Below, piece by piece: positions 1 to 5,826 of a DNA stretch of 10,638 nucleotides. Both the position numbers and the translations under genes were made by a program. The DNA lies in contig JBGUXS010000051.1 in NCBI GenBank assembly GCA_045118155.1, forward strand, positions 1-10,638, given 5' to 3'. The notes beneath the pieces were generated by a model. The model ran no database searches and was not told the DNA's origin. It saw only the letters and a list, made by a program, of their open reading frames with translations. The DNA comes from JBGUXS01 sp045118155 (GTDB lineage: Bacteria; Pseudomonadota; Alphaproteobacteria; CAAHEQ01; UBA3637). Each line of letters starts with the position of its first letter. Position 1 is the stretch's first letter.

Positions 1-1752
1 TTCCGGCAAGGGGCTGGGGGACTTGTTGAACTATGGCCCGCCGAAGCACATCAAAAGAATCCCCCAAAAACACCATGGGCTTTACCGGATTTTAATAAAT
101 CTTTTTCTTTGCCAGGCACAAAAACGGCCCGTAGAATTGCTTCAAGAATCTCTGAAATGCTGACCAATCATGAAATTTTAGAATCCCGAGGTACCCCAAT
201 TACACCAGGGGATATCATGATTTTAGTACGCAGGCGCAGCCCTTTTGTAGAAGCCCTTATTAAAGCCCTAAAAGATAAAAACGTACCTGTGGCGGGTATT
301 GATAAATTAAACTTAACCAATCATTTAGTTATTCAAGACTTATTGGCCTTAGCTCGTTTTTGTTTATTGCCCCAAGATGATTTTACTTTGGCGGCAGTTT
401 TAAAAAGTCCAATTGGGGGATTTTCGGAAAAGCAATTACAAGATCTTTGTGTTGAACGTGGTACTGAATCCTTGTGGGATAGACTTAAATCCTTTTATCC
501 GGACCTTTATACTTTATTCACAGAGCTTCAAGAAAAAGCGTTTTCTTTATCCCCTTTTGACTTTTTTTCCTATGTTTTAAAAGCCCTAAGTATACAAGAA
601 AAATTCTTAACACGCTTTGGTACACAAGTTGCTGAAATTCTAGAGGAATTTTTAAACGTTTGCTTAAATTTTGAAGAAAATTATACCCCATCTCTTTCCC
701 AATTCATTTATTGGATTAGTGACAAAGAAATCAGTATTAAACGAGATTCGGATCAAACAGATGCGGAACAGGTTAGAATTTTAACTGTTCACAGTTCCAA
801 GGGATTACAAGGCAATATCGTTTTTTTACCCGATACATGTCAAGAACTTGAAAAAGTTCCTCCTTTGCTTTGGACAAAAGAGGGCTTTCCCTTATGGATT
901 GCTAACAAAGAACAATGTTCCGAAGATACCCTTCCTTATCGTGACACTTTTTTACAAGATAGGGCCAATGAATCAAGACGTCTTTTATATGTGGCATTAA
1001 CACGGGCCAGAGATCGACTGTACATTACAGGATTTAACCAAAAGGAAACCCAACAAACGGATTCTTGGTATGAATTTATCAACGAGGCTTTGAAAGATAT
1101 TCCCGCCGATGAATACGGTATTAAACGTCTTGTTTGCCCTCAAAAAATGTCCATTCATCCTCATACACCTTCTTTAACTGATACTAAGATCCCACTCCAA
1201 GAGATTCCAACTTGGGCTATGACACCAGCTAAAATGGAAAGTCCTTATTTAAACCATCTAGCCCCATCCCATGCTGTTCATTCTGATTCAGATTTTACTA
1301 AATCTCGCAAAAACGATGCGCTTGAAAAAGGAACATGTTGGCATAAATTACTGCAAGAATTACCAACTATTTCCCCAGAAAAATGGCGGCTAAAAGCCAA
1401 AGAAATTGCTGGTGATATCCCTGTGCCGGAAGAAATTTTTAAATTATTGGAACATCCCGCTATTCCAGGTCTTTTCGGACCTCACTCTTTTGCTGAAGTC
1501 CCCATCATCGGTCAAGTAGATCATCAAATCGTTTCAGGCCAAGTTGACCGACTTGTTTTTAACGGCACAGAAATTAATTTGGTGGATTTTAAAAGCGATG
1601 CATCCGTTCCTAAAACCTTAGCTGATGCCCCAAAAGCATATATTGAACAACTAGGGTATTATAAAAGCTTGCTTCAGGCAGCATTCCCTGATAAAGTGAT
1701 TCATGCTTATATTTATTGGATACGAACACTAGGTATTATGGAGGTTAAATGA
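1..1752 (+). CDS. addA: AddA, ATP-dependent helicase/nuclease subunit A, C-terminal part (5' end outside window)
   Basis: AddA pairs with AddB to process double-strand DNA ends for RecA-dependent repair, the alphaproteobacterial counterpart of RecBCD. The frame is open from base 1, so the 582 visible residues are the C-terminal part of a protein normally about twice as long. The TTG at 109 is not a real start, because the reading continues upstream with a typical G-G-L-V-E-L-W segment. UvrD-type helicase motifs are present: motif IV (ILVRRR, about 220-237), motif V (TVHSSKGLQ, about 784-810) and motif VI (LLYVALTRARDR, about 985-1017). The RecB-family nuclease follows: GTCWHKLL (His at 1342-1344), catalytic Asp in GQVDRLV (1546-1548), VDFK (1582-1593) and Q-x2-Y-Y (about 1648-1662). 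All expected catalytic residues are intact, so the enzyme should be active. The ATGA overlap with the next gene implies co-transcription. Confidence 0.95.
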   Translation, partial: FRQGAGGLVELWPAEAHQKNPPKTPWALPDFNKSFSLPGTKTARRIASRISEMLTNHEILESRGTPITPGDIMILVRRRSPFVEALIKALKDKNVPVAGIDKLNLTNHLVIQDLLALARFCLLPQDDFTLAAVLKSPIGGFSEKQLQDLCVERGTESLWDRLKSFYPDLYTLFTELQEKAFSLSPFDFFSYVLKALSIQEKFLTRFGTQVAEILEEFLNVCLNFEENYTPSLSQFIYWISDKEISIKRDSDQTDAEQVRILTVHSSKGLQGNIVFLPDTCQELEKVPPLLWTKEGFPLWIANKEQCSEDTLPYRDTFLQDRANESRRLLYVALTRARDRLYITGFNQKETQQTDSWYEFINEALKDIPADEYGIKRLVCPQKMSIHPHTPSLTDTKIPLQEIPTWAMTPAKMESPYLNHLAPSHAVHSDSDFTKSRKNDALEKGTCWHKLLQELPTISPEKWRLKAKEIAGDIPVPEEIFKLLEHPAIPGLFGPHSFAEVPIIGQVDHQIVSGQVDRLVFNGTEINLVDFKSDASVPKTLADAPKAYIEQLGYYKSLLQAAFPDKVIHAYIYWIRTLGIMEVK

Positions 1753-2465
1753 AAAGAATTTGTATGCTTGTTATTGGTGTGTTTTTGGCTTCGTGTACTT
1801 CTCAAATGCTTCGGCCAACGGATTTTGAACAAGGGATTGTTAAAACAAAACACTTAAGTTTTTTAACCTGGGAACGGGTTAAAGAAAAGGAAAAACCTTT
1901 GCGAATTTATTTAGAAGACAGTGGTACCCCAGAACCTAAAAAACAAATAGGTCTAAAACTTGCTATGAAAGATCCATCTGCAGGGATTATTTATCTGGCT
2001 AGGCCTTGTCAGTACATTCATTCATCGCAATGCACCCCGGATGTTTGGCAAAAGGGACGTTTTAATCCAGAGGTCGTCCAAGAAATGAAAGAAGCAATGA
2101 TTCAGTTAATCAAAACCTATCGCGCCCCTTATGTGGAACTGGTAGGCTATGGAGATGGGGCAGCCATGGCATTATTATTGGCTTCTCGGGTACGGGGGGT
2201 TCGCCGGGTTGTAAGTATCGGGGGTGTGTTGGATACTTCAGAACTAGATTTAGATGAACATGCCTTAAATCCCGCCAAAGAAGTGGAACGCTTGGCGCTG
2301 CTTCCTCAACTTTATTTCGTTGGGGATAAGGATAAAGTGGCCCCATACGCCAAAACAAAAGCATTCACTCGGTTGATTCCTAATGCGGTTTCCACCACAA
2401 TTAAAACCGTATCTAATACACATCATACCGATTGGGAACAAGTAGAATTTGAAAAATATTATTAA
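1749..2465 (+). CDS. Lipoprotein with alpha/beta-hydrolase fold, nucleophile position replaced by Gly
   Basis: This 238-aa protein starts at the ATG overlapping the addA stop, with GGAGG 4 nt upstream. Residues 1-16 form a lipoprotein signal: a basic n-region (MKR), a hydrophobic stretch and lipobox L-A-S-C, with lipidation expected at Cys16. The body resembles the proteobacterial envelope alpha/beta-hydrolase family that carries a Y-L-A-R-P-C-Q-Y block (residues 82-89). The strand-nucleophile-helix segment is at 131-140, a candidate acid is in GDKDKV (Asp195), and His225/His226 lie near the C-terminus. The odd point is the elbow, which reads G-Y-G-D-G (133-137): family members as I recall them have Ser at position 135, here Gly. 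The protein may be a non-catalytic derivative or use another residue. Fold assignment is from motifs only. Substrate unknown. Confidence 0.75.
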   Translation: MKRICMLVIGVFLASCTSQMLRPTDFEQGIVKTKHLSFLTWERVKEKEKPLRIYLEDSGTPEPKKQIGLKLAMKDPSAGIIYLARPCQYIHSSQCTPDVWQKGRFNPEVVQEMKEAMIQLIKTYRAPYVELVGYGDGAAMALLLASRVRGVRRVVSIGGVLDTSELDLDEHALNPAKEVERLALLPQLYFVGDKDKVAPYAKTKAFTRLIPNAVSTTIKTVSNTHHTDWEQVEFEKYY

Positions 2466-2480
2466 AAATAAAAAAAGTAC

Positions 2481-2508
2481 TTGCAAAAATATTTTTTTTA
2501 GTCATAAT
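2481..2508 (+). promoter_or_regulatory. Predicted sigma70-type promoter of tRNA-Glu
   Basis: TTGCAA (2481-2486), a 16-nt spacer and CATAAT (2503-2508) lie in the A/T-rich gap after the lipoprotein gene. The predicted transcription start near 2515 leaves a leader of about 22 nt before the mature tRNA. This is a motif-based prediction. Confidence 0.55.
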
Positions 2509-2537
2509 AAAAGGGTATTTTTTTGGAAGATACGTTT

Positions 2538-2613
2538 GACCCTATCGTCTAGAGGCCTAGGACATCGCCCTTTCACGGCGGTAACGGGGGTTCGACTCCC
2601 CCTAGGGTCGCCA
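2538..2613 (+). tRNA. tRNA-Glu (anticodon UUC)
   Basis: The 76-nt cloverleaf includes an encoded CCA. The acceptor stem is GACCCTA with TAGGGTC, then discriminator G and CCA (2611-2613). The D-arm contains GTCTAGAGGCCTAGGAC. The anticodon stem is TCGCC/GGCGG with loop CTTTCAC and anticodon TTC at 2572-2574. The T-arm is GGGGG-TTCGACT-CCCCC. The sequence is very close to the Escherichia coli tRNA-Glu. It supplies Glu-tRNA for translation and, in most bacteria, for haem precursor synthesis through glutamyl-tRNA reductase. Its own promoter lies upstream and a terminator directly downstream. Confidence 0.97.
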
Positions 2614-2615
2614 TT

Positions 2616-2642
2616 AAAACACCTGATAAAGGTGTTTTTTTT
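2616..2642. terminator. Rho-independent terminator after tRNA-Glu, probably bidirectional
   Basis: A 9-bp stem AAAACACCT (2616-2624) / AGGTGTTTT (2630-2638) with loop GATAA is followed by further T residues to 2642 on the + strand. Read on the - strand, the same inverted repeat ends in TTTT and lies 5 nt beyond the stop codon of the convergent exported-protein gene, so it probably ends both transcripts. Confidence 0.8.
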
Positions 2643-2647
2643 ATTTC

Positions 2648-3667
2648 TTAATGATTTTCCAAAGAAGCCACAACCTGTTGTGGTTGTTTTCCAATCGGAT
2701 TTTTTACAATAACAGGATCATCTTTTATTTCCCTAACAACTATTTTTTTATTAGAGTTAGGTATTCCTAGCATTTTACTGCCATACGAACAATCATCCGA
2801 TATTGTGTTGTTGATGTTATTCTTCTGCAATCCAGACTTACTGAACCCTATGATCTGTAAAAGAGCGTTTTTTTCAGGAAATTTAGGATCTATTTTCTCT
2901 GTAATAAAAGCTTGAAGCAATCGTTCACAAGCCATATGCATCACAAACGATTCTTTCCCATACGTAATACGACTATATTGAGCTGAAATATCTTTTTTCA
3001 AATAACGATAATAATTCAAAATAGGATTATCTTCAACAATTCCCATTTCATCTTTATATACGATAGAAGATGTTAAGGCCACAACCCGATTAAAATAATC
3101 ATCCCCAGAGGTCATGGGGGTTCGTTTGTGAACCCTTTGAGCACATAAAACAAGATTTTTTAAAAGTTCCTCTGGACGAACAGCCCCCATTTCATCCAAA
3201 GGGCACGGGACACAAAACAGATGATCGTCTGGGGTTACCTTGTCCTTCAAGCAAATCTGTTTATTTTGAAAACTAGAAGCAAAAACCCTTTTCCCAATTT
3301 CTGTATTGTAGATAGAAGTTAAAGCTTTTTTAGCCCCTTCCGGATTTTGACAATTCAGCTGAAAAGCAATATCCCCTAAGAAAAAAACATCATCATTTGA
3401 AACAATAATAGATATTTTTGGATTTTCTTGTTTTGTTTTTTTAGAAGTCTCCTTTTGGGATTCGCGTTTTTCTGTAGTGTAAAGCAATTCACCTTTGGCA
3501 AAATTTGCAAGATCTTCCAAGGAAGATTTAGCGGCAATTTCGGCTCCACCGCCGGGATCAATTTCCGCTGCGTTACCCTGATTCCCTTTCGTTGTTGGAA
3601 CAAGGAAAGATAGACACAAAAGTAAAGATAAAAATTTCTCTTGATCTTTTTTGTGATCTTTTGTCAT
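2648..3667 (-). CDS. Exported protein of unknown function
   Basis: I do not recognise this 339-aa protein. The start is well supported: ATG with AGGAG 5 nt upstream and a near-consensus promoter before it. Residues 1-28 look like a Sec signal peptide: a charged n-region (MTKDHKKDQEKF), a hydrophobic core at about 12-24, then a polar TTKGNQ stretch. The Cys in LLLC lacks the small residue before it that a lipobox needs, so a lipoprotein is unlikely. After a Gly/Ala-rich linker and a Lys/Glu/Ser/Thr-rich segment (about 65-85) comes a mainly globular region from residue 85. The predicted mature part has seven cysteines, including a C-V-P-C pair that could form a disulphide in the periplasm. There are no clear enzymatic motifs. 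It is transcribed alone and converges on tRNA-Glu. Confidence 0.8.
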   Translation of the reverse strand: MTKDHKKDQEKFLSLLLCLSFLVPTTKGNQGNAAEIDPGGGAEIAAKSSLEDLANFAKGELLYTTEKRESQKETSKKTKQENPKISIIVSNDDVFFLGDIAFQLNCQNPEGAKKALTSIYNTEIGKRVFASSFQNKQICLKDKVTPDDHLFCVPCPLDEMGAVRPEELLKNLVLCAQRVHKRTPMTSGDDYFNRVVALTSSIVYKDEMGIVEDNPILNYYRYLKKDISAQYSRITYGKESFVMHMACERLLQAFITEKIDPKFPEKNALLQIIGFSKSGLQKNNINNTISDDCSYGSKMLGIPNSNKKIVVREIKDDPVIVKNPIGKQPQQVVASLENH

Positions 3668-3694
3668 GACAACTCCTAGGCTAAATTTTATGCA

Positions 3695-3722
3695 ATTTTA
3701 GCCCCTTTTCACTCAATGTCAA
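3695..3722 (-). promoter_or_regulatory. Predicted sigma70-type promoter of the exported-protein gene
   Basis: On the - strand, TTGACA (3717-3722), a 16-nt spacer and TAAAAT (3695-3700) lie just upstream of the AGGAG ribosome site (3673-3677). The 5' leader would be about 20 nt. The promoter sits between rsfS and this gene, so the gene need not depend on the obgE operon. Confidence 0.7.
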
Positions 3723-3745
3723 GCGGATTTTTAAACAAATACACA

Positions 3746-3762
3746 CCCTGCAAAAAGCAAGG
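3746..3762 (-). terminator. Possible weak terminator after rsfS
   Basis: On the - strand, CCTTGC-TTTTT-GCAGGG forms a 6-bp stem with one U-G pair, 2 nt past the rsfS stop. The following sequence (TGTGTATTTG) is only moderately T-rich, so termination would be weak or Rho-assisted. Confidence 0.35.
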
Positions 3763-3764
3763 AG

Positions 3765-4070
3765 TTATTTCCATAATTCTTCTAAGGCATAATAAGCCCG
3801 TTTTTCCGTATTAAAAATGTGGACTATCACACTAGACATATCCAAAACAACCCATTCGCCTGTTCCAGAAAGTCCATCCGTTATGACACGAACCCCATTT
3901 TTTTTAGCTTCTTGTACCAGTTTTTCAGCCAAAGAAACAATATGCCGTGATGATGAACCACTTGAAATCACGATATAATCGGCAAGCGCCGTTTTCCCCG
4001 TTAGATCAAACGTAACGATATCCAGCGCTTTGCCGTTTTCTAAGGCTTCAACAACTGATTCAACTAAGCT
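3765..4070 (-). CDS. rsfS: RsfS ribosomal silencing factor, start codon unclear (possible -1 frameshift product)
   Basis: RsfS (Iojap/DUF143) binds ribosomal protein L14 on the 50S subunit and blocks subunit joining when nutrients are scarce. Family motifs are clear: an N-terminal helix (VESVVEALENGKALDIV), D-L-x-G-K, then DYIVISSGSSSRH, and near the end W-V-V-L-D and VIVHIF. Homology covers about 100 residues, the usual family length. The only standard start codon in frame is GTG at 3971, inside the conserved D-Y-I-V-I-S block, and would remove about the first third of the domain. Upstream, the frame is open only to a TAA at 4077-4079, with no ATG, GTG or TTG. The frame is -1 relative to the upstream H1-like gene across an A9 run. 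Translation may therefore occur by frameshifting, transcript slippage or an unusual start; an indel error in the A run is the alternative. I placed the 5' limit where the frames would join. Confidence 0.85.
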   Translation of the reverse strand, partial: SLVESVVEALENGKALDIVTFDLTGKTALADYIVISSGSSSRHIVSLAEKLVQEAKKNGVRVITDGLSGTGEWVVLDMSSVIVHIFNTEKRAYYALEELWK

Positions 4071-4078
4071 TTTTTTTT
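4064..4078 (-). other. A9 slippery run at the H1-like/rsfS junction
   Basis: On the - strand nine consecutive A (4070-4078) are followed by GCTTAG. In the H1-like frame this is GCT AAA AAA AAA GCT TAG (stop). A -1 slip, or one extra A in the transcript, gives AAA AGC TTA GTT GAA, which enters the RsfS frame. A-AAA-AAA is a known bacterial -1 slippery heptamer type. I saw no strong downstream hairpin (only GCTT/AAGC, 4 bp). Confidence 0.5.
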
Positions 4079-4522
4079 AGCCGTTGTCTTTTTAGCAGCT
4101 GTCTTTTTCGCCGGGGCCTTGACTGCCTTTTTAGCAGCGGGCTTTTTGGCTGGAGCCTTAGTTGCTTTTTTCGCCGGGGCTTTTTTTACAGCGGGCTTTT
4201 TTGCCGGAGCTTTAACAGTTGCTTTCTTCACTGCGGGTTTTGCTGCTGTTTTCTTTGCCGGGGCTTTTTTCACAGCTGGCTTTGCTGCCACTTTCTTTGC
4301 CGGTGTTTTAACAGTCGCTTTTTTTACAGCGGGCTTTTTTGCCGGAGCTTTTTTCACAGCTGGTTTTGCTGCCACTTTTTTTGCCGGGGCTTTAACAGTT
4401 GCTTTTTTTACCGTTGCTTTTTTAGCAGCTGGCTTTGCTGCCGTCTTTTTTGCTGGGGCTTTTGCTGCCGCAGCCTTTGTTTCTGTTTTTTTGCATACAC
4501 GTTTAAACAAACCACAAACCAT
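4064..4522 (-). CDS. Histone H1-like Lys/Ala/Pro-rich basic protein
   Basis: This 152-aa protein begins with a short non-repetitive head (MVCGLFKRVCKKTETK) and then consists almost entirely of Ala, Lys, Pro, Val and Thr in repeated A-P-A-K-K, P-A-V-K-K and A-A-K-P units. It resembles the C-terminal tails of linker histone H1 and of bacterial basic proteins such as AlgP or HupB tails. By composition it should bind nucleic acid and be disordered; whether it acts on DNA or on ribosomal RNA is unknown. The start is 2 nt after the obgE stop, with GGAG 7 nt upstream lying inside the obgE coding end, so it is translated from the obgE mRNA. The 3' end runs directly into rsfS. It stands where other alphaproteobacteria often have proA/nadD between obgE and rsfS. 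Family assignment rests on composition and is therefore loose. Confidence 0.8.
   Translation of the reverse strand: MVCGLFKRVCKKTETKAAAAKAPAKKTAAKPAAKKATVKKATVKAPAKKVAAKPAVKKAPAKKPAVKKATVKTPAKKVAAKPAVKKAPAKKTAAKPAVKKATVKAPAKKPAVKKAPAKKATKAPAKKPAAKKAVKAPAKKTAAKKTTAKKKA
4271..4411 (-). repeat. 84-bp imperfect direct repeat inside the H1-like gene
   Basis: The first 57 nt starting at 4271 recur at 4355 with about five differences, a period of 84 nt (28 codons). A shorter match (TACAGCGGGCTTTTTTGCCG) occurs at 4187 and 4325. Both periods are multiples of three, so the repeats can expand or contract without breaking the frame; tail length is likely variable between strains. Confidence 0.75.
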
Positions 4523-4524
4523 TT

Positions 4525-5517
4525 TTATTCTCCTTTTTTTATCAGTTGTTGAAGGACTTTCTTAAGGGCGTCCAGTCCTTGTCCAGACACACCCGAAATC
4601 GCACAGACACGCTTCCGAGATGCTCTCCTCAAAAGGGCGATTTTTGCTTGAACATCCTCCTCAGTTAAGGCGTCGATTTTATTCAACACCACAACTTCGG
4701 GCTTCTTAGCTAACCCCGCCCCATAGGCTTTTAGTTCCCCCCTTACCGTCTTGTATGATGCAACCACATCACTTTCAGTTGCATCAATCAAGTGAACTAA
4801 AACCTGACACCTTTCGGTGTGTTTCAAAAAACGCAAGCCCAACCCTGCCCCTTCCGAAGCCCCTTCAATCAACCCCGGAATATCAGCAATCACAAACTCC
4901 CCATCATCCAACGACACAACCCCTAAATTTGGATAAAGCGTTGTAAAGGGATAGTTTGCAATTTTTGGACGTGCCCGCGTTACCACAGAAAGTAAGGTTG
5001 ATTTACCCGCATTTGGCAAACCAATTAACCCCACATTCGCAATCACTTTTAAATATAGCCATACCGTACATTCTTCCCCTGGCTCACCAGGATCTGCTTG
5101 GTGTGGGGCTTGATTCGTAGAGGTTTTATAAGATTCATTTCCTCGGCCCCCTTGCCCCCCATGAGCAATTAAAAATTCTTTATTATCTTTATCCAAATCT
5201 GCCAAAACGGTTTCCCTGTCATCTGCTAACACAACTGTTCCTGTCGGGACTTTTATATATAGGTCTTCCCCAGAAGCCCCCGTACAAGAACGGCTGCCCC
5301 CCCTAGATCCATTTTGGGCTTTATAATGTTGTTGATAACGAAAATCTATCAATGTGTTTAAATTAGGAACGGCTACTAAATAGACATCACCGCCCTTTCC
5401 TCCATTACCCCCATTAGGGCCACCATATTCTAAAAACTTTTCTCGACGAAAAGAGCACAACCCGGCCCCACCATCACCGGCTTTAATATAGATCTTGGCT
5501 TCATCTAAGAATTTCAT
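4525..5517 (-). CDS. obgE: ObgE/CgtA, Obg-family GTPase
   Basis: ObgE is an essential GTPase that associates with the 50S subunit during late assembly and links growth to (p)ppGpp. The 330-aa protein has the glycine-rich Obg domain at about 1-158 (GDGGAG, GGPNGGNGGKGGDV, PGEPGEE) and then the G domain: G1 GLPNAGKS (166-173), switch I YPFTTLYPNLG (189-199), G3 DIPG (212-215), G4 NKID (279-282) and G5 around CAISG (305-309). The length is normal for a form without the extra C-terminal OCT domain. The ATG at 5517 has AGGGAG 4 nt upstream and matches the family start MKFLDEAKI. It is the first gene of the obgE - H1-like - rsfS unit and has its own promoter; the divergent region to the right feeds the leader/unknown gene on the + strand. 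Confidence 0.97.
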   Translation of the reverse strand: MKFLDEAKIYIKAGDGGAGLCSFRREKFLEYGGPNGGNGGKGGDVYLVAVPNLNTLIDFRYQQHYKAQNGSRGGSRSCTGASGEDLYIKVPTGTVVLADDRETVLADLDKDNKEFLIAHGGQGGRGNESYKTSTNQAPHQADPGEPGEECTVWLYLKVIANVGLIGLPNAGKSTLLSVVTRARPKIANYPFTTLYPNLGVVSLDDGEFVIADIPGLIEGASEGAGLGLRFLKHTERCQVLVHLIDATESDVVASYKTVRGELKAYGAGLAKKPEVVVLNKIDALTEEDVQAKIALLRRASRKRVCAISGVSGQGLDALKKVLQQLIKKGE

Positions 5518-5540
5518 TCGTCTCCCTTCGTATAAATCCC

Positions 5541-5570
5541 ATATTAAGTGAAGAAAAAACAGGATGTCAA
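5541..5570 (-). promoter_or_regulatory. Predicted sigma70-type promoter of the obgE operon
   Basis: On the - strand, TTGACA (5565-5570), an 18-nt spacer and TAATAT (5541-5546) lie 24 nt upstream of the obgE start codon. Back-to-back with the + strand promoter at 5642-5670. Confidence 0.65.
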
Positions 5571-5641
5571 CAAAAAAAATGATAAAATTCTATATTTTTC
5601 AATATCTTTTAATACTTTTTTAACTTTCTATCTCTTTTTTA

Positions 5642-5670
5642 TTGACAAAACGTTAAAATTGTGTTACAAT
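5642..5670 (+). promoter_or_regulatory. Predicted sigma70-type promoter of the leader/unknown-gene unit
   Basis: TTGACA (5642-5647), a 17-nt spacer and TACAAT (5665-5670): one mismatch to consensus. The predicted start near 5677 gives an untranslated stretch of about 19 nt before the leader ORF and about 150 nt before the main gene. Confidence 0.8.
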
Positions 5671-5695
5671 GAACCTATTGTTGAAAGGAATTTTT

Positions 5696-5752
5696 ATGCA
5701 ACAAACTGTAAACGTAGTCGTCCTAGTAGGAACCAGCAAATTGCGGGGATGA
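5696..5752 (+). CDS. Putative Val-rich leader peptide (18 codons)
   Basis: The short ORF encodes MQQTVNVVVLVGTSKLRG and is preceded by AGGA 6 nt upstream, directly downstream of a good promoter. Five of 18 codons are Val and two are Leu. Six of these seven lie between codons 5 and 11, with V-V-V-L-V in a row at codons 7-11. Its last codons and stop overlap an antiterminator strand (5741-5748), the layout of amino-acid attenuators of the trp/ilv type. The TGA stop also overlaps an ATG (5749), so coupled translation is another possibility. Translation of this peptide is inferred from the ribosome site and position only. Confidence 0.55.
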   Translation: MQQTVNVVVLVGTSKLRG

Positions 5753-5787
5753 TGCGTTTTACAAAAGAAACTCAAGGCACCCCGCAA
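5741..5787 (+). promoter_or_regulatory. Predicted antiterminator pairing
   Basis: TTGCGGGG (5741-5748) is perfectly complementary to CCCCGCAA (5780-5787). This 8-bp pairing uses the 5' arm of the terminator at 5780-5795, so the two structures exclude each other. A ribosome finishing the leader ORF would cover 5741-5748 and favour termination; one stalled at the Val codons would leave it free. Confidence 0.55.
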
Positions 5788-5804
5788 AAGCGGGGCTTTT
5801 TTTT
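5780..5804 (+). terminator. Intrinsic terminator in the leader (attenuator)
   Basis: CCCCGC (5780-5785), loop AAAA and GCGGGG (5790-5795) are followed by C and eight T (5797-5804). The terminator lies after the leader ORF and before the 174-aa gene, so read-through must be controlled or partial for that gene to be expressed. Confidence 0.8.
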
Positions 5805-5826
5805 ATTTATAACAAAAGGAAATATC

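Noticed and set aside
109..111. TTG as start of the first CDS
   Set aside because: The frame is open to base 1 and encodes AddA-like sequence upstream; the gene is simply cut by the window edge.
2538..2613. tRNA-Glu as an integration site
   Set aside because: No repeat of the tRNA 3' end, integrase or foreign block is seen nearby.
2449..2712. 87-aa + strand ORF across tRNA-Glu
   Set aside because: It overlaps the tRNA and terminator and has no coding features.
3765..3971. 68-aa RsfS starting at GTG 3971
   Set aside because: This start lies inside the conserved D-Y-I-V-I-S block and drops the N-terminal helix that is still encoded upstream.
4119..4565. 148-aa + strand ORF rich in Ala/Phe/Gly/Val
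   Set aside because: It is the antisense mirror of the Lys/Ala-rich H1-like gene; the repetitive low-stop composition keeps the opposite frame open. No ribosome site.
5548..5826. N-terminal extension of the 174-aa gene
   Set aside because: It would begin before the promoter at 5642-5670 and run through the leader ORF and the terminator hairpin; ATG 5827 has a good ribosome site.
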